From Delftia tsuruhatensis NBRC 16741 (GTDB taxonomy: Bacteria; Pseudomonadota; Gammaproteobacteria; Burkholderiales; Burkholderiaceae_C): DNA of 64,000 bases. A program made the position numbers and the translations under genes. The stretch's first letter is position 1. Every line of letters starts with the position of its first letter. Positions 16,890-25,270 of this stretch are shown in pieces. The stretch is from contig NZ_BCTO01000027.1 in NCBI RefSeq assembly GCF_001571325.1, positions 62,001-126,000 on the forward strand, read 5' to 3'. The notes beneath the pieces were generated by a model. The model was not told where the DNA came from, ran no database searches, and worked only from the letters and a program-made list of their open reading frames with translations.

Positions 16890-17861
16890 TTACTTGATCA
16901 CCTGGGCGGCCGACTTGACCAGCGCGTCGGACAGCTTGACGCCCTGCTTCTCGGCGGCGCCCGGATTCACGAACAGCTCCATCTTGGTGCTGACTTCGGT
17001 CTTGAGGTCGCCGGGCTTCTCGCCCTTGAGGATGCGCACCACCATGCGGCCGGTCTGCTCGCCCAGATCGCGGTAGTTGATGCCCAGGGCCGCCACGGCG
17101 CCGCGCTTGACGGAGTCGGTGTCCGAGGCCACCAGCGGGATCTTGGCGTCCTGGCCGACCTTGACCAGCGACTCGTAGGCCGAGACCACGTTGTTGTCGG
17201 TGTTGGTATAGATCACATCGACCTTGCCGACCAGGCTGCGTGCAGCGCTGCTGACGTCCACGGAGCGGGGAGCGGCGGCTTCCACCAGGGTCATGCCCAG
17301 CTTGGGCAGCAGGGTCTTGAGTTCCTTGACGACCACGGCGGAGTTGGCCTCGCCGGGGTTGTAGACCATGCCCACGCGCTTGGCGTTGGGCACTACCTGC
17401 TTGACCAGCTCCATCTGCTTGTCCAGGGCCAGCAGGTCGGACACGCCGGTCACGTTGTTCTTGGAAGGCTCCCAGCTGGGCACCAGCTTGGCGGCCACGG
17501 GGTCGGTCACGGCGGAGAACACCACGGGCACGGTCTTGGTGGCGGCGACCACGGCCTGGGCCGAGGGCGTGGCGATGGCGACGATGGCATCAGGCTTGTC
17601 GCCGACGAACTTGCGAGCGATCTGCGCGGCCGTGCCGGTGTTGCCCTGGGCACTCTGGTACTGCCACTTGAGGTTCTTGCCGGCTTCGTAGCCTGCTTCC
17701 TTGAGCGCGGCCTGCACGCCGTCGCGCACGGCGTCGAGTGCAGGATGCTCGACGATGGCGGTCACTGCGACCGACTTCTCGTCAGCGGCGTGGGCGCCGC
17801 CCGCAATGGCGGAAATTGCCAGGGCCAGCGCGCCCAGGGGCGCCCAAGACAAGTGCTTCAT
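16890..17861 (-). CDS. ABC transporter substrate-binding protein, TrpX-like (COG2984)
   Basis: 323 residues with a clear signal peptide; cleavage is likely after AHA at about residue 25 (GGAHAADEKSVAV). The two-lobed periplasmic fold of COG2984 is evident: VTAIVEHPALDAVRDGVQAA, then GTAAQIARKFVGDKPDAIVA, then VGMVYNPGEANSAVVVKELK. TrpX-type proteins bind tryptophan or tyrosine in some bacteria; the ligand here is inferred only at that level. It is the first gene of the three-gene operon, as usual for the component needed in excess. Confidence 0.88.
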   Translation of the reverse strand: MKHLSWAPLGALALAISAIAGGAHAADEKSVAVTAIVEHPALDAVRDGVQAALKEAGYEAGKNLKWQYQSAQGNTGTAAQIARKFVGDKPDAIVAIATPSAQAVVAATKTVPVVFSAVTDPVAAKLVPSWEPSKNNVTGVSDLLALDKQMELVKQVVPNAKRVGMVYNPGEANSAVVVKELKTLLPKLGMTLVEAAAPRSVDVSSAARSLVGKVDVIYTNTDNNVVSAYESLVKVGQDAKIPLVASDTDSVKRGAVAALGINYRDLGEQTGRMVVRILKGEKPGDLKTEVSTKMELFVNPGAAEKQGVKLSDALVKSAAQVIK

Positions 17862-18199
17862 ACGTGTATCTCCAACGTGCTTGTGGTTGTTCCTGTTTGC
17901 TCAGCAGAAGGCCGCACAGGACGGTCGCGGCGCTTCGCGGCAAAGTCTACTGCAGCCGCCCTGTACGCCTTGGCGTTTGGACGACCCGGTTTTCACCTAT
18001 AGGTTTGTATCTAAAAATTGGCATGAAATCTGCGGGGAATGCCCTAGGTGCAACTTTTTCATGCGTCTTGGACAGGTTTGGCGATGCAGGTTTGCGTCTT
18101 CAAGGGCCTGTTTTTGGCTTTGCCGTGCATTTTTATTGCGTGCGATGGCATTTCGGATGGCCTTCTATGCTTTCTGCGCCGATGTTGCTTTGACGAGGC
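17862..18199. other. Intergenic region upstream of the TrpX-type operon
   Basis: About 340 bp with no convincing gene. The part nearest the binding-protein gene is the expected promoter and leader on the minus strand; around 18000-18060 it is T-rich on the plus strand (for example TAGGTTTGTATCTAAAAATT). I see no clear riboswitch or T-box, although a leader-based control element cannot be excluded. Confidence 0.5.
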
Positions 18200-18200
18200 T

Positions 18201-18228
18201 CAAAGAAAAAGCCTGCACAAGCAGGCTT
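18201..18228 (-). terminator. Intrinsic terminator of the ETF-QO gene
   Basis: AAGCCTGC, a 4-nt loop and GCAGGCTT form an 8-bp stem that in the minus direction runs into TTTTTCTTTG. It lies about 38 bp beyond the stop of the ETF-quinone oxidoreductase gene. Confidence 0.88.
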
Positions 18229-18265
18229 GGGCAGGCTTCAGAGAAGGGCCGGTGTGGCGCGCGGA

Positions 18266-19966
18266 TCACATGCCCGCGTAGTTCGGCCCTCCGCCGCCTT
18301 CGGGCGTGACCCAGACGATGTTCTGCGTGGGGTCCTTGATGTCGCAGGTCTTGCAGTGCACGCAGTTCTGGGCGTTGATCTGCAGGCGCTTGCCGCCCTG
18401 GGCCGTGTCGTCCACGAACTCATAGACGCCGGCCGGGCAGTAGCGCTGCTCGGGGCCTGCGTACTTGGCCAGGTTGATGGCCACGGGCACCGAGGCGTCC
18501 TTGAGCGTCAGGTGGGCGGGCTGGTCTTCGGCGTGGTTGGTGTTGCTGATGAAGACGCTGGACAGGCGGTCGAAGGTCAGCTTGCCATCGGGCTTGGGGT
18601 AGTCGATGGGCTTGCACTCGGCCGCCGGCTTCAGGTAGGCGTGGTCGGGCTTGTCGCGGTGCAGCGTCCAGGGGATGTTGCCCTTGAGCACGAACTGCTC
18701 GATGCCGTTCATCAGCGTGGCCGTGGTCAGGCCCTTCTTGAACCAGGCCTTGAAGTTGCGCGACTTGTTCAGCTCTTCGTACAGCCAGCTGTTCTCGAAG
18801 GCCTGGACATAGGCGCCCAGCTCGTCGCCCTGGCGGCCCGCGACGATGGCGTCATAGGCGGCCTCGGCGGCCAGCATGCCGGTCTTGATGGCGGCATGGC
18901 TGCCCTTGATGCGGCTGACGTTCAGGAAACCTGCGTCGCAGCCCACGAGCGCGCCGCCCGGGAACACGAACTTGGGCAGGGACAGCAGGCCGCCGGCCGT
19001 GATGGCGCGCGCGCCGTAGCCCAGGCGCTTGGCCGGCTTGATGCCCTTGGACTCGTCGCCTTCCAGGTAGTAGCGGATGTTGGGATGGGTCTTCCAGCGC
19101 TGGAATTCCTCGAAGGGGCTCAGGTAGGGGTTGGCATAGTCCAGGCCCGTGATGAAGCCCAGCGTGACCTTGTTGTCGTCCAGGTGGTAGAGGAAGGCGC
19201 CGCCGTAGGTCTTGCTGTCCATGGGCCAGCCGGCCGTGTGCATCACGAAGCCGGGCTTGTGGCGTGCCGGGTCGATTTCCCACAGCTCCTTGATGCCCAG
19301 GCCGTAGCTTTGCGGGTCCTTGCCGGCGTCCAGCTGGTACTTGGCAATGATCTGCTTGCCCAGGTGGCCGCGTGAGCCTTCGGCAAAGATCGTGTACTTG
19401 GCGTGCAGCTCCATGCCCAGCTGGAACTCGCCCGTGGGCTCGCCGTCCTTGCCGATGCCCATGTTGCCGGTGGCCACGCCCTTGACCGAACCGTCCTCGT
19501 TGTAGAGCACCTCGGCGGCAGCAAAGCCCGGGAAGATTTCAACGCCCAGTGCCTCGGCCTGCTCGCCCAGCCACTTGACCACGTAGCCCAGGCGAACGAT
19601 GTAGTTGCCATGGTTCTGGAAGCAGGCCGGCAGCAGGAAGTTGGGCGTGCGCAGGGCGGATTTCTCGCCCAGGAAGACCATGGCGTCATCGGTGACGGGC
19701 TGGGTCAGGGGCGCGCCCTTTTCCTTCCAGTCAGGGATCAGCTCGGTCAGCGCACGCGGATCCATGATGGCGCCCGACAGGATGTGGGCACCGGGCTCCG
19801 ACCCCTTTTCCAGCACGACGACGGAGACATCCTGGCCTTTTTCGGCCGCCAGCTGCTTGAGGCGGATGGCCGTGGCCAGCCCGCCGGGGCCGCCGCCGAC
19901 CACCACCACGTCGTATTCCATGGCTTCGCGCGGCCCGTACTGGGCCAGGATTTCTTCGTTCGTCAT
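18266..19966 (-). CDS. etfD: Electron transfer flavoprotein-ubiquinone oxidoreductase
   Basis: 566 residues. This inner-membrane iron-sulfur flavoprotein passes electrons from reduced ETF (from acyl-CoA and amino acid dehydrogenases) to ubiquinone. The FAD-binding GGGPGG motif is at about residue 24-30, followed by EKGSEPGAHILSGAIMDPRA. The C-terminal ferredoxin-like region carries the 4Fe-4S ligands in RYCPAGVYE and NCVHCKTCDIKDP. The length is normal for bacterial ETF-QO. It is a single gene with a terminator downstream and an inverted repeat upstream that may be an operator for a fatty-acid-responsive TetR protein. Confidence 0.95.
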   Translation of the reverse strand: MTNEEILAQYGPREAMEYDVVVVGGGPGGLATAIRLKQLAAEKGQDVSVVVLEKGSEPGAHILSGAIMDPRALTELIPDWKEKGAPLTQPVTDDAMVFLGEKSALRTPNFLLPACFQNHGNYIVRLGYVVKWLGEQAEALGVEIFPGFAAAEVLYNEDGSVKGVATGNMGIGKDGEPTGEFQLGMELHAKYTIFAEGSRGHLGKQIIAKYQLDAGKDPQSYGLGIKELWEIDPARHKPGFVMHTAGWPMDSKTYGGAFLYHLDDNKVTLGFITGLDYANPYLSPFEEFQRWKTHPNIRYYLEGDESKGIKPAKRLGYGARAITAGGLLSLPKFVFPGGALVGCDAGFLNVSRIKGSHAAIKTGMLAAEAAYDAIVAGRQGDELGAYVQAFENSWLYEELNKSRNFKAWFKKGLTTATLMNGIEQFVLKGNIPWTLHRDKPDHAYLKPAAECKPIDYPKPDGKLTFDRLSSVFISNTNHAEDQPAHLTLKDASVPVAINLAKYAGPEQRYCPAGVYEFVDDTAQGGKRLQINAQNCVHCKTCDIKDPTQNIVWVTPEGGGGPNYAGM

Positions 19967-20009
19967 CGGGGTGTCTCGCTTGGATATTGAAAAACAGGAT
20001 GGTCGGCAG

Positions 20010-20027
20010 ACCGAACGTTTGTTCGGT
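20010..20027. promoter_or_regulatory. Inverted repeat upstream of ETF-QO, possible TetR-type operator
   Basis: ACCGAAC and GTTCGGT are perfect 7-bp arms around GTTT, located 44-61 bp before the ETF-QO start. Sites of this shape are common for TetR-family regulators of fatty acid oxidation genes. No such regulator is encoded in the window, so the link is inference. Confidence 0.5.
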
Positions 20028-20183
20028 TGCAGCGCAAAAGCCGCAATGCGGTGGATTCTATGACGTGCTTGGACCCTGCCGTTGCTGATAGGTGACAGCG
20101 CGGGAATCCGCCCTGCTGCACAGTGACCGGGGGCTGCGGGGCATGGTGCCTTGCGGTGGCGCTACAACAAGGAGACTGCAGGC

Positions 20184-20621
20184 ATGCGCATAGAGATTCC
20201 AGAATATAAAAAATGGGTTCACGAGATGCGATTCAAAGTGCGCTGGGGCGACATGGACGCCATGGGCCATGTCAACAACGCCATGTACTTCCGCTATCTG
20301 GAGACTGCACGCATCGACTGGATGGTTGAAGCGGGCATGGCGCCTACGCCGGGCGGGCAGGGGCCGGTCATCGTCAATGCTTTTTGCAACTTCCACCAGC
20401 AACTGGCCTATCCCGACGAAGTACTGCTCAAGATGTACGTCAGCGACCCCGGCCGCACCACCTTCGAGACCTGGGGAACCATGGAACGCGTCTCCGAACC
20501 CGGCGTGATCTGCGCGGCCGGTGGCGGCACCGTCATCTGGGTGGACTTTCCCAGGCAGAAGGCCGTCGAGCTGCCGGGCTGGGTGCGGGAGATGGTGGGC
20601 GGCACGGCTGGCCCAGGTTGA
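20184..20621 (+). CDS. Acyl-CoA thioesterase, hot-dog fold (4HBT family)
   Basis: 145 residues. FKVRWGDMDAMGHVNNAMYF contains the catalytic aspartate region of the 4-hydroxybenzoyl-CoA thioesterase family, followed by RYLETARIDWM. These cytoplasmic enzymes hydrolyse short or aromatic acyl-CoA esters. ATG 20184 has a good GGAG 10 nt upstream. It is divergent from ETF-QO, which may mean shared control by the intervening inverted repeat in lipid metabolism. Confidence 0.83.
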   Translation: MRIEIPEYKKWVHEMRFKVRWGDMDAMGHVNNAMYFRYLETARIDWMVEAGMAPTPGGQGPVIVNAFCNFHQQLAYPDEVLLKMYVSDPGRTTFETWGTMERVSEPGVICAAGGGTVIWVDFPRQKAVELPGWVREMVGGTAGPG

Positions 20622-20764
20622 CTCAGGCTCGCCCGCTGTACCAGCCGACGTGTAGCCAGCAATGGCTGGCGGGGCTGGCCCGGTCCGGACGAACAAGCCC
20701 TTTGATGCAGGGTGCGCTGGGGTTTTTGTTCTGCCGCATTGCAGATCCATCGCAGCCCTGGGTA

Positions 20765-20784
20765 GCCCGGCGTGGCGGCCGGGC
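20765..20784 (-). terminator. Terminator-like hairpin after mesD
   Basis: GCCCGGC and GCCGGGC pair (7 bp, 6-nt loop) starting 5 bp after the mesD stop on the minus strand. No U-run follows, so it is a weak candidate. It lies between two convergent genes. Confidence 0.4.
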
Positions 20785-20789
20785 GCGAC

Positions 20790-21815
20790 TTACGCAGCGG
20801 CCAACCGCTCCTTTGCCAGCCGCGTGCCTTCTGCCAGCGCTTGCAGCTTGCGCCACGCCACGTCGCGGCCCATGGGTGCGAGGCCGCAGTTCGTGCAGGG
20901 GAACAGCCGCTCCTTCGGCACGAACTCCAGCGCCTGGCCGATGGTGTCGGCCACCTCTTCGGGGGTCTCTACCACGTCGCTGGCCACGTCGATCACGCCG
21001 ACCATCACGTCCTTGCCGGCCAGCAGCCTCATCAGGTCGGGCGGCACGTGGGAGTGGATGCACTCCAGGCTCACCTGGTCGATGCGGCTCTTGGCCAGCG
21101 CGGGGAACACCGTCTCGTACTGGCGCCATTCATCGCCCAGGGTGCTTTTCCAGTCCGTATTGGCCTTGATCCCGTAGCCGTAGCAGATATGCACGGCCGT
21201 CGTGCAGGTCAGGCCCTGCGCCGCACGTTCCAGCGCCTGCACGCCCCAGTCGGCGGCGTCCTTCATGTAGACGTTGAAGGCGGGCTCGTCGAACTGGATG
21301 ATGTCCACGCCGTCGGCCTGCAGCGCCAGGGCCTCCTGGTTGAGCAGCTCGGCGAAGGCGAAGGCCATCTTCACCCTGTCGCCATAGAAGCGGTCCGCCA
21401 CGGTGTCGACGATGGTCATGGGGCCGGGCAGCGTGAACTTCAGCTTCTTCCTGGTGTGCGCGCGTGCCAGTTGCGCCTCGAAGGCATGCACGCGTCCCTT
21501 CAGGCGCAGGGCCGACACCACCTGCGGCACCATCGCGTCGTAGCGGTTGTCGCGGATGCCCATCTTCACCTTGTTCTCGAAGTCGATGCCCTCGACCTGC
21601 TCCAGGAAGCCGTGCACGAAGTGCTGGCGCGACTGCTCGCCGTCGCACACGATGTCCAGGCCTGCGTCTTCCTGGGCCTTGATCCACAGCAGGGTTGCAT
21701 CGGCCTTGGCCTGGCGAAGCGCATCGCCTTCGGCCTTCCACTGGGGCCAGAGCTTGTTGGTTTCAGCCAGCCAGGCGGGCTTGGGCAGGCTGCCGGCGAT
21801 CGAGGTTTCGAACAT
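20790..21815 (-). CDS. mesD: Folate-independent methionine synthase, MesD type
   Basis: 341 residues, equivalent to the catalytic C-terminal barrel of MetE without its N-terminal folate domain. The zinc-binding residues are recognisable: His and Cys in AVHICYGYG, Glu in QVSLECIHSH and Cys in PCTNCGLAPM. MesD transfers a methyl group to homocysteine from a donor other than folate and, as described by Price and colleagues, needs the partner protein MesX. The mesX homologue lies just upstream in the same direction (104 bp gap), which is what separates this call from other core-MetE families. Confidence 0.86.
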   Translation of the reverse strand: MFETSIAGSLPKPAWLAETNKLWPQWKAEGDALRQAKADATLLWIKAQEDAGLDIVCDGEQSRQHFVHGFLEQVEGIDFENKVKMGIRDNRYDAMVPQVVSALRLKGRVHAFEAQLARAHTRKKLKFTLPGPMTIVDTVADRFYGDRVKMAFAFAELLNQEALALQADGVDIIQFDEPAFNVYMKDAADWGVQALERAAQGLTCTTAVHICYGYGIKANTDWKSTLGDEWRQYETVFPALAKSRIDQVSLECIHSHVPPDLMRLLAGKDVMVGVIDVASDVVETPEEVADTIGQALEFVPKERLFPCTNCGLAPMGRDVAWRKLQALAEGTRLAKERLAAA

Positions 21816-21919
21816 CTGGGAATTCCTTCAAATCAAACAGGGGTATGGCGGGCGTGCTCCGGGACGGTTTTCCCGGCCCGCCACGGATTGGGTGCCATGG
21901 CAGGCATGGCGGCGGGTGG

Positions 21920-22903
21920 CTACAGGGCGAAATCGGCAGCCCATTGCTCAAGCACATTCTTGTACGGCTTGATGAAGTGCTGCTCTGCAAACTTGCCCTG
22001 CTTGACAGCCAACTGGCTGCGCTCTTCCCGGTCATAGACAATCTGCGTCGACGAGTAATCGTGATTCTTCAGGCTGGGTTGATAGAGCATCCCGGCTGCA
22101 GAATTCGCGTTGTAGATTTCGGGGCGATAAATCTTCTGGAAGGTCTCCATGGTGCTGATCGTGCCGATCAGCTCGATATTCGTATAGTCGTTCAGCAGGT
22201 CGCCGTGAAAGTAGAAGGCCAGTGGCGCAACGCCATTTGGAGGCATGAAGAAGCGAACCTGCATTCCCATCTTCTCGAAATACCGGTCGGTCGAGGAGAA
22301 CTCGCTCTGCCGATACTCGATGCCCAGTATGGGGTGCCGGTTTCCGGTGCGCTGGTAGGTCTTGCTGGTGGACACGCTGATACAGATGACGGGCGGCTTG
22401 TCGAAGTGCTGCCTGTAGGTGCCTGAGCTGGAAAATTGCCTGAACAGCTTCCCATGCAAGTCGCCAAAATCATCGGGGGTGCCGAATTCAGATCGGTTGG
22501 CGTTGTACTCCGCAAGCACAACGCTGAAATCGTAGTCGCGCACGTAGGAGGAGAAATTGTTCCCTGCGATGCCGTCTATGCGCTTGTGGTTCTTCTTGTC
22601 GAGGATGCTGGTCTTCAATATCTCGATCAACGGAAACGCACCAAGGCCGTTTCTGGCGCCAATTCCCATTTCGACCGAGATGATCTCGAGCTCCACCGAG
22701 TAGCGATCTCCCGTGGGATTGTCCCAGTGGGCCAGGTCGTTGAAGCGGTTGTCAATCATCCTCAGCGTGTTGCGCAGGTTCTGCTGCCGGCAATCGCCAC
22801 GGGCCAGATTGGCAAAGTTGGTGGTAATGCGCGTGCTGTCCGATGGTTGATAGTCTTCATCGAAACGAATGCGCTTGAGATGGAAGCTGAGTTCTTGGTT
22901 CAT
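21920..22903 (-). CDS. mesX: MesX (DUF1852), partner of methionine synthase MesD
   Basis: 327 residues of the DUF1852 family; the N-terminal SDSTRITTNFANLARGDCRQ and DNPTGDRYSVELEIISVEMG are the family hallmarks as I remember them. MesX is required for MesD activity and is proposed to help supply the methyl donor with oxygen; its chemistry is unsettled. No signal peptide. It is the first gene of the mesX-mesD pair. An imperfect inverted repeat (TGAAACCA...TGGTTCA) lies upstream near 23005-23025 and could be a regulatory site. Confidence 0.86.
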   Translation of the reverse strand: MNQELSFHLKRIRFDEDYQPSDSTRITTNFANLARGDCRQQNLRNTLRMIDNRFNDLAHWDNPTGDRYSVELEIISVEMGIGARNGLGAFPLIEILKTSILDKKNHKRIDGIAGNNFSSYVRDYDFSVVLAEYNANRSEFGTPDDFGDLHGKLFRQFSSSGTYRQHFDKPPVICISVSTSKTYQRTGNRHPILGIEYRQSEFSSTDRYFEKMGMQVRFFMPPNGVAPLAFYFHGDLLNDYTNIELIGTISTMETFQKIYRPEIYNANSAAGMLYQPSLKNHDYSSTQIVYDREERSQLAVKQGKFAEQHFIKPYKNVLEQWAADFAL

Positions 22904-23111
22904 TGTGATCTGCGACCTGATTCATGCCCTTGCCGAAAACTGCGGGCAAGCAATAGGTGCGGATGTTATGGACGGCAATCGATGAAGTAAAGTGGTCTTA
23001 TCTCATGAAACCATGAGCCTGGTTCATCAAAAGCCGGCAGGCCAGAGCGCATCCCGCTCAGCGCGGTGTAGCCAGTCGGTATCCGGGCCAGTTCCGACCG
23101 CGCCGCGGTCT

Positions 23112-24128
23112 TCAGGCTGACTGGCGCAGCACCAGCTTGGGCCTGGCCAACAACTGCTGGCGGGGCTGGCCCGGATGGGCCATGCGTGCCAGCAGCAAGG
23201 TGGCAGCCTGTTTGCCAAGCTCGGCGGGGCGCACGTCCACCGTGCTCAGGGGGGGATGGGAATGCGCGGCATCGAACACGTTGTCGAAGCCCATGAGCGC
23301 GAAGTCTTTGCCTGCGCGCAGTCCGTTTTCGTCCAGGGCAGACAGTGCGCCAAAGGCCACCAGATCGTTGTAGCAGATGGCCGCCTTGATGGCTGGCTGC
23401 GCGGCCAGCAGGCTGCGCATGGCGTCATGCCCTCCCGTGCGCGTGGGGCTGGCGGAGAAAACCAGGTCTTCATCGAAAGCCAGGCCCGCATCGGCAAAGG
23501 CGGCCCTGCAGCCGCTCAGGCGCTGCTCCAGCATCAGGCCGTCCAGCCCTCCCAGAAAACCGATGCGGCGATGCCCGGCCGCCAGCAGGTGGCGCGTGGC
23601 CGCCATCACGCCGTGGGCGTTGTCGGCGCCTGCGAAGTCGTAGCTTCCCTCGCCCAGCGTGCGGATCATGACCACCAGGGGAATGCCCCATGACTGCAGG
23701 TCCTGCGCCAGCGAGGCCGGCGTGTCCAGCGCCGGGCACAGCGCAATGCCTGCCGCGTTGTGCTCGCGCATGGTGGTCAGCACTTTTTGCTGGCGCTCCA
23801 GGCTTTCGCTGGTGTGGGCCATGAGCGTGATGAAGCCGGCATCGGCCAGCCTGCGCTCCAGCCCCGCCAGCACCTCGGCAAAGAAGGGGTTCATCAGGTC
23901 GTTGATCACGACTCCGACCATGTTGGACGACTGGCGCCGCAGCTCTCCGGCGCGGCGGTTGTAGACGTAGCCGAGCTGCGCTGCCGCTGCACGCACGCGC
24001 TCCGATGTCTCGGCCGGAATCAGGGGGCTGCCCTTGAGCACCAGCGACACCGTTGATTTGGAGACCTGGGCCGCAGCCGCCACGTCAAGGATGGTCACGG
24101 CGCGCACGGAAGGGGGCTTGTTCATCAT
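23112..24128 (-). CDS. LacI-family transcriptional repressor of the divergent catabolic operon
   Basis: About 338 residues. The N-terminal helix-turn-helix and hinge are typical (VTILDVAAAAQVSKSTVSLV, then ERVRAAAAQLGYVYNRRA), followed by a periplasmic-binding-protein-like ligand domain (VGVVINDLMNPFFAEVLAGL). Tandem ATGs at 24128 and 24125 are both plausible starts; a further ATG at 24188 would fall inside the operator. It is divergent from the 12-gene operon beginning at 24239, and two LacI-type palindromes lie in the 110-bp gap, so it almost certainly represses that operon and probably itself. The inducer is presumably the operon's substrate or an intermediate. Confidence 0.9.
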   Translation of the reverse strand: MMNKPPSVRAVTILDVAAAAQVSKSTVSLVLKGSPLIPAETSERVRAAAAQLGYVYNRRAGELRRQSSNMVGVVINDLMNPFFAEVLAGLERRLADAGFITLMAHTSESLERQQKVLTTMREHNAAGIALCPALDTPASLAQDLQSWGIPLVVMIRTLGEGSYDFAGADNAHGVMAATRHLLAAGHRRIGFLGGLDGLMLEQRLSGCRAAFADAGLAFDEDLVFSASPTRTGGHDAMRSLLAAQPAIKAAICYNDLVAFGALSALDENGLRAGKDFALMGFDNVFDAAHSHPPLSTVDVRPAELGKQAATLLLARMAHPGQPRQQLLARPKLVLRQSA

Positions 24129-24174
24129 GGTTCGGTGTTTTCCCTGGGTCGGCGCGATTGTGCTTGATCTTCTT

Positions 24175-24188
24175 TTGGAACGTTCCAA
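24175..24188. promoter_or_regulatory. LacI-type operator 1
   Basis: TTGGAACGTTCCAA is a perfect 14-bp palindrome with the central CG typical of LacI-family sites. Its centre is 21 bp from that of the second site. Confidence 0.85.
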
Positions 24189-24195
24189 TAATCAA

Positions 24196-24209
24196 TTAGA
24201 ACGTTCCAA
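24196..24209. promoter_or_regulatory. LacI-type operator 2
   Basis: TTAGAACGTTCCAA differs from operator 1 by a single base and lies two helical turns away, about 30 bp before the first structural gene. The spacing would place two repressor dimers on the same DNA face. Confidence 0.83.
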
Positions 24210-24238
24210 TAGAAATTATCAATAAATGGAGGGAGATC

Positions 24239-25270
24239 ATGAGCGAGGTCGGTTGGGGATTGATAGGGGCCAGCACCATTGCTGCCGATCACATGATCGG
24301 TGCCATCCGCGCGCAGCGCGGGCACACGGTGGCGGCGGTCGCCAGCCGCAGTGCAAAGCGCGCGGCGCAGTTTGCTGCCGAGCAGGGCATTGCCCGCGCC
24401 TACGACTCGGTGCCCGCCATGCTGGCCGACCCGTCAGTCCAGGTGGTCTACGTCAGCTCCGACAACGAATTGCGCCACGCCCAGGTCCTTGCTGCGGCAG
24501 CGGCCGGCAAGCATGTCCTGTGCGAGAAGCCATTGGCGCTGACCGTGCAGCAGGCGCTGGACATGGTGAGGGCATGCCGGGCCGCAGGCGTGGTGCTGGG
24601 CACCAATCACCACCTGCGCAACGCGGCAACGCACCGCAGGATGCGCGAGCTGGTGCGCGATGGCGCCGTGGGCCAGCCGCTGTTTGCGCGCGTCTTCCAC
24701 GCCATCGAACTGCCGCCCTCTGTGCAGGGCTGGCGGCTGGAGCGGCCCGAGGCCGGTGGCGTGATCCTCGACATCGGCGTGCATGACGTGGATGCGCTGC
24801 GCTTCATCCTGGGGGCTGAGCCGGTGGAGGCGGTGGCGCTGGAGCAGCAAGGACCGCTGTCCCGCAACGGCGTGGCGGACGGCGTGATGGCCGTGCTGCG
24901 GCTGGACAACGGCGTGCTGGCGCAACTGCATGCGGCATTCACCGTGGCGCATGCGGGAACCGGCATCGAGATCCATGGCACCTCGGGCTCGCTCATCGGG
25001 CGCGATGTGATGACGCAGCGGCCGGGCGGCGAGGTGCTGCTGCGCAATGGGGCCGGCGAGCAGTCCATTGCCGTGGAGCACCACGGTCTCTACGCGCATG
25101 GGGTGGCCACGTTCTGCGCCGCCCTGCGCGGCGAAGGCCTGCCTGCCGCCACCGGCGAGGACGGCGTGCGCTCGCTGGCGGCGGCGGTGGCCATGGCCCA
25201 GGCCTGCCGCACGGGCCGGGCCGTGCCCATAGCCAATCCCCTTGCACGGGAACGGGGGGCGGCCGCATGA
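24239..25270 (+). CDS. Gfo/Idh/MocA-family NAD(P)-dependent oxidoreductase
   Basis: 343 residues. The N-terminal dinucleotide-binding fold starts with GWGLIGASTIAADHM. The family's lysine motif is present as CEKPLALT (about residues 96-103), and the C-terminal sugar-binding domain carries GGVILDIGVHDVDALRFILG with the usual D...H pair. Such enzymes oxidise or reduce hydroxyl or keto groups on sugars, inositols and related compounds. It is the first gene of the LacI-controlled operon with a strong GGAGGG ribosome site, and its stop overlaps the CoA-transferase start by 4 nt. Confidence 0.88.
   Translation: MSEVGWGLIGASTIAADHMIGAIRAQRGHTVAAVASRSAKRAAQFAAEQGIARAYDSVPAMLADPSVQVVYVSSDNELRHAQVLAAAAAGKHVLCEKPLALTVQQALDMVRACRAAGVVLGTNHHLRNAATHRRMRELVRDGAVGQPLFARVFHAIELPPSVQGWRLERPEAGGVILDIGVHDVDALRFILGAEPVEAVALEQQGPLSRNGVADGVMAVLRLDNGVLAQLHAAFTVAHAGTGIEIHGTSGSLIGRDVMTQRPGGEVLLRNGAGEQSIAVEHHGLYAHGVATFCAALRGEGLPAATGEDGVRSLAAAVAMAQACRTGRAVPIANPLARERGAAA

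Noticed and set aside
20654-20670. GCCAGC-GCTGGC hairpin and a GGCTGGC-rich stretch also seen near 23150
   Set aside because: The similarity between the two places is short and probably reflects GC-rich coding bias rather than a repeat family.
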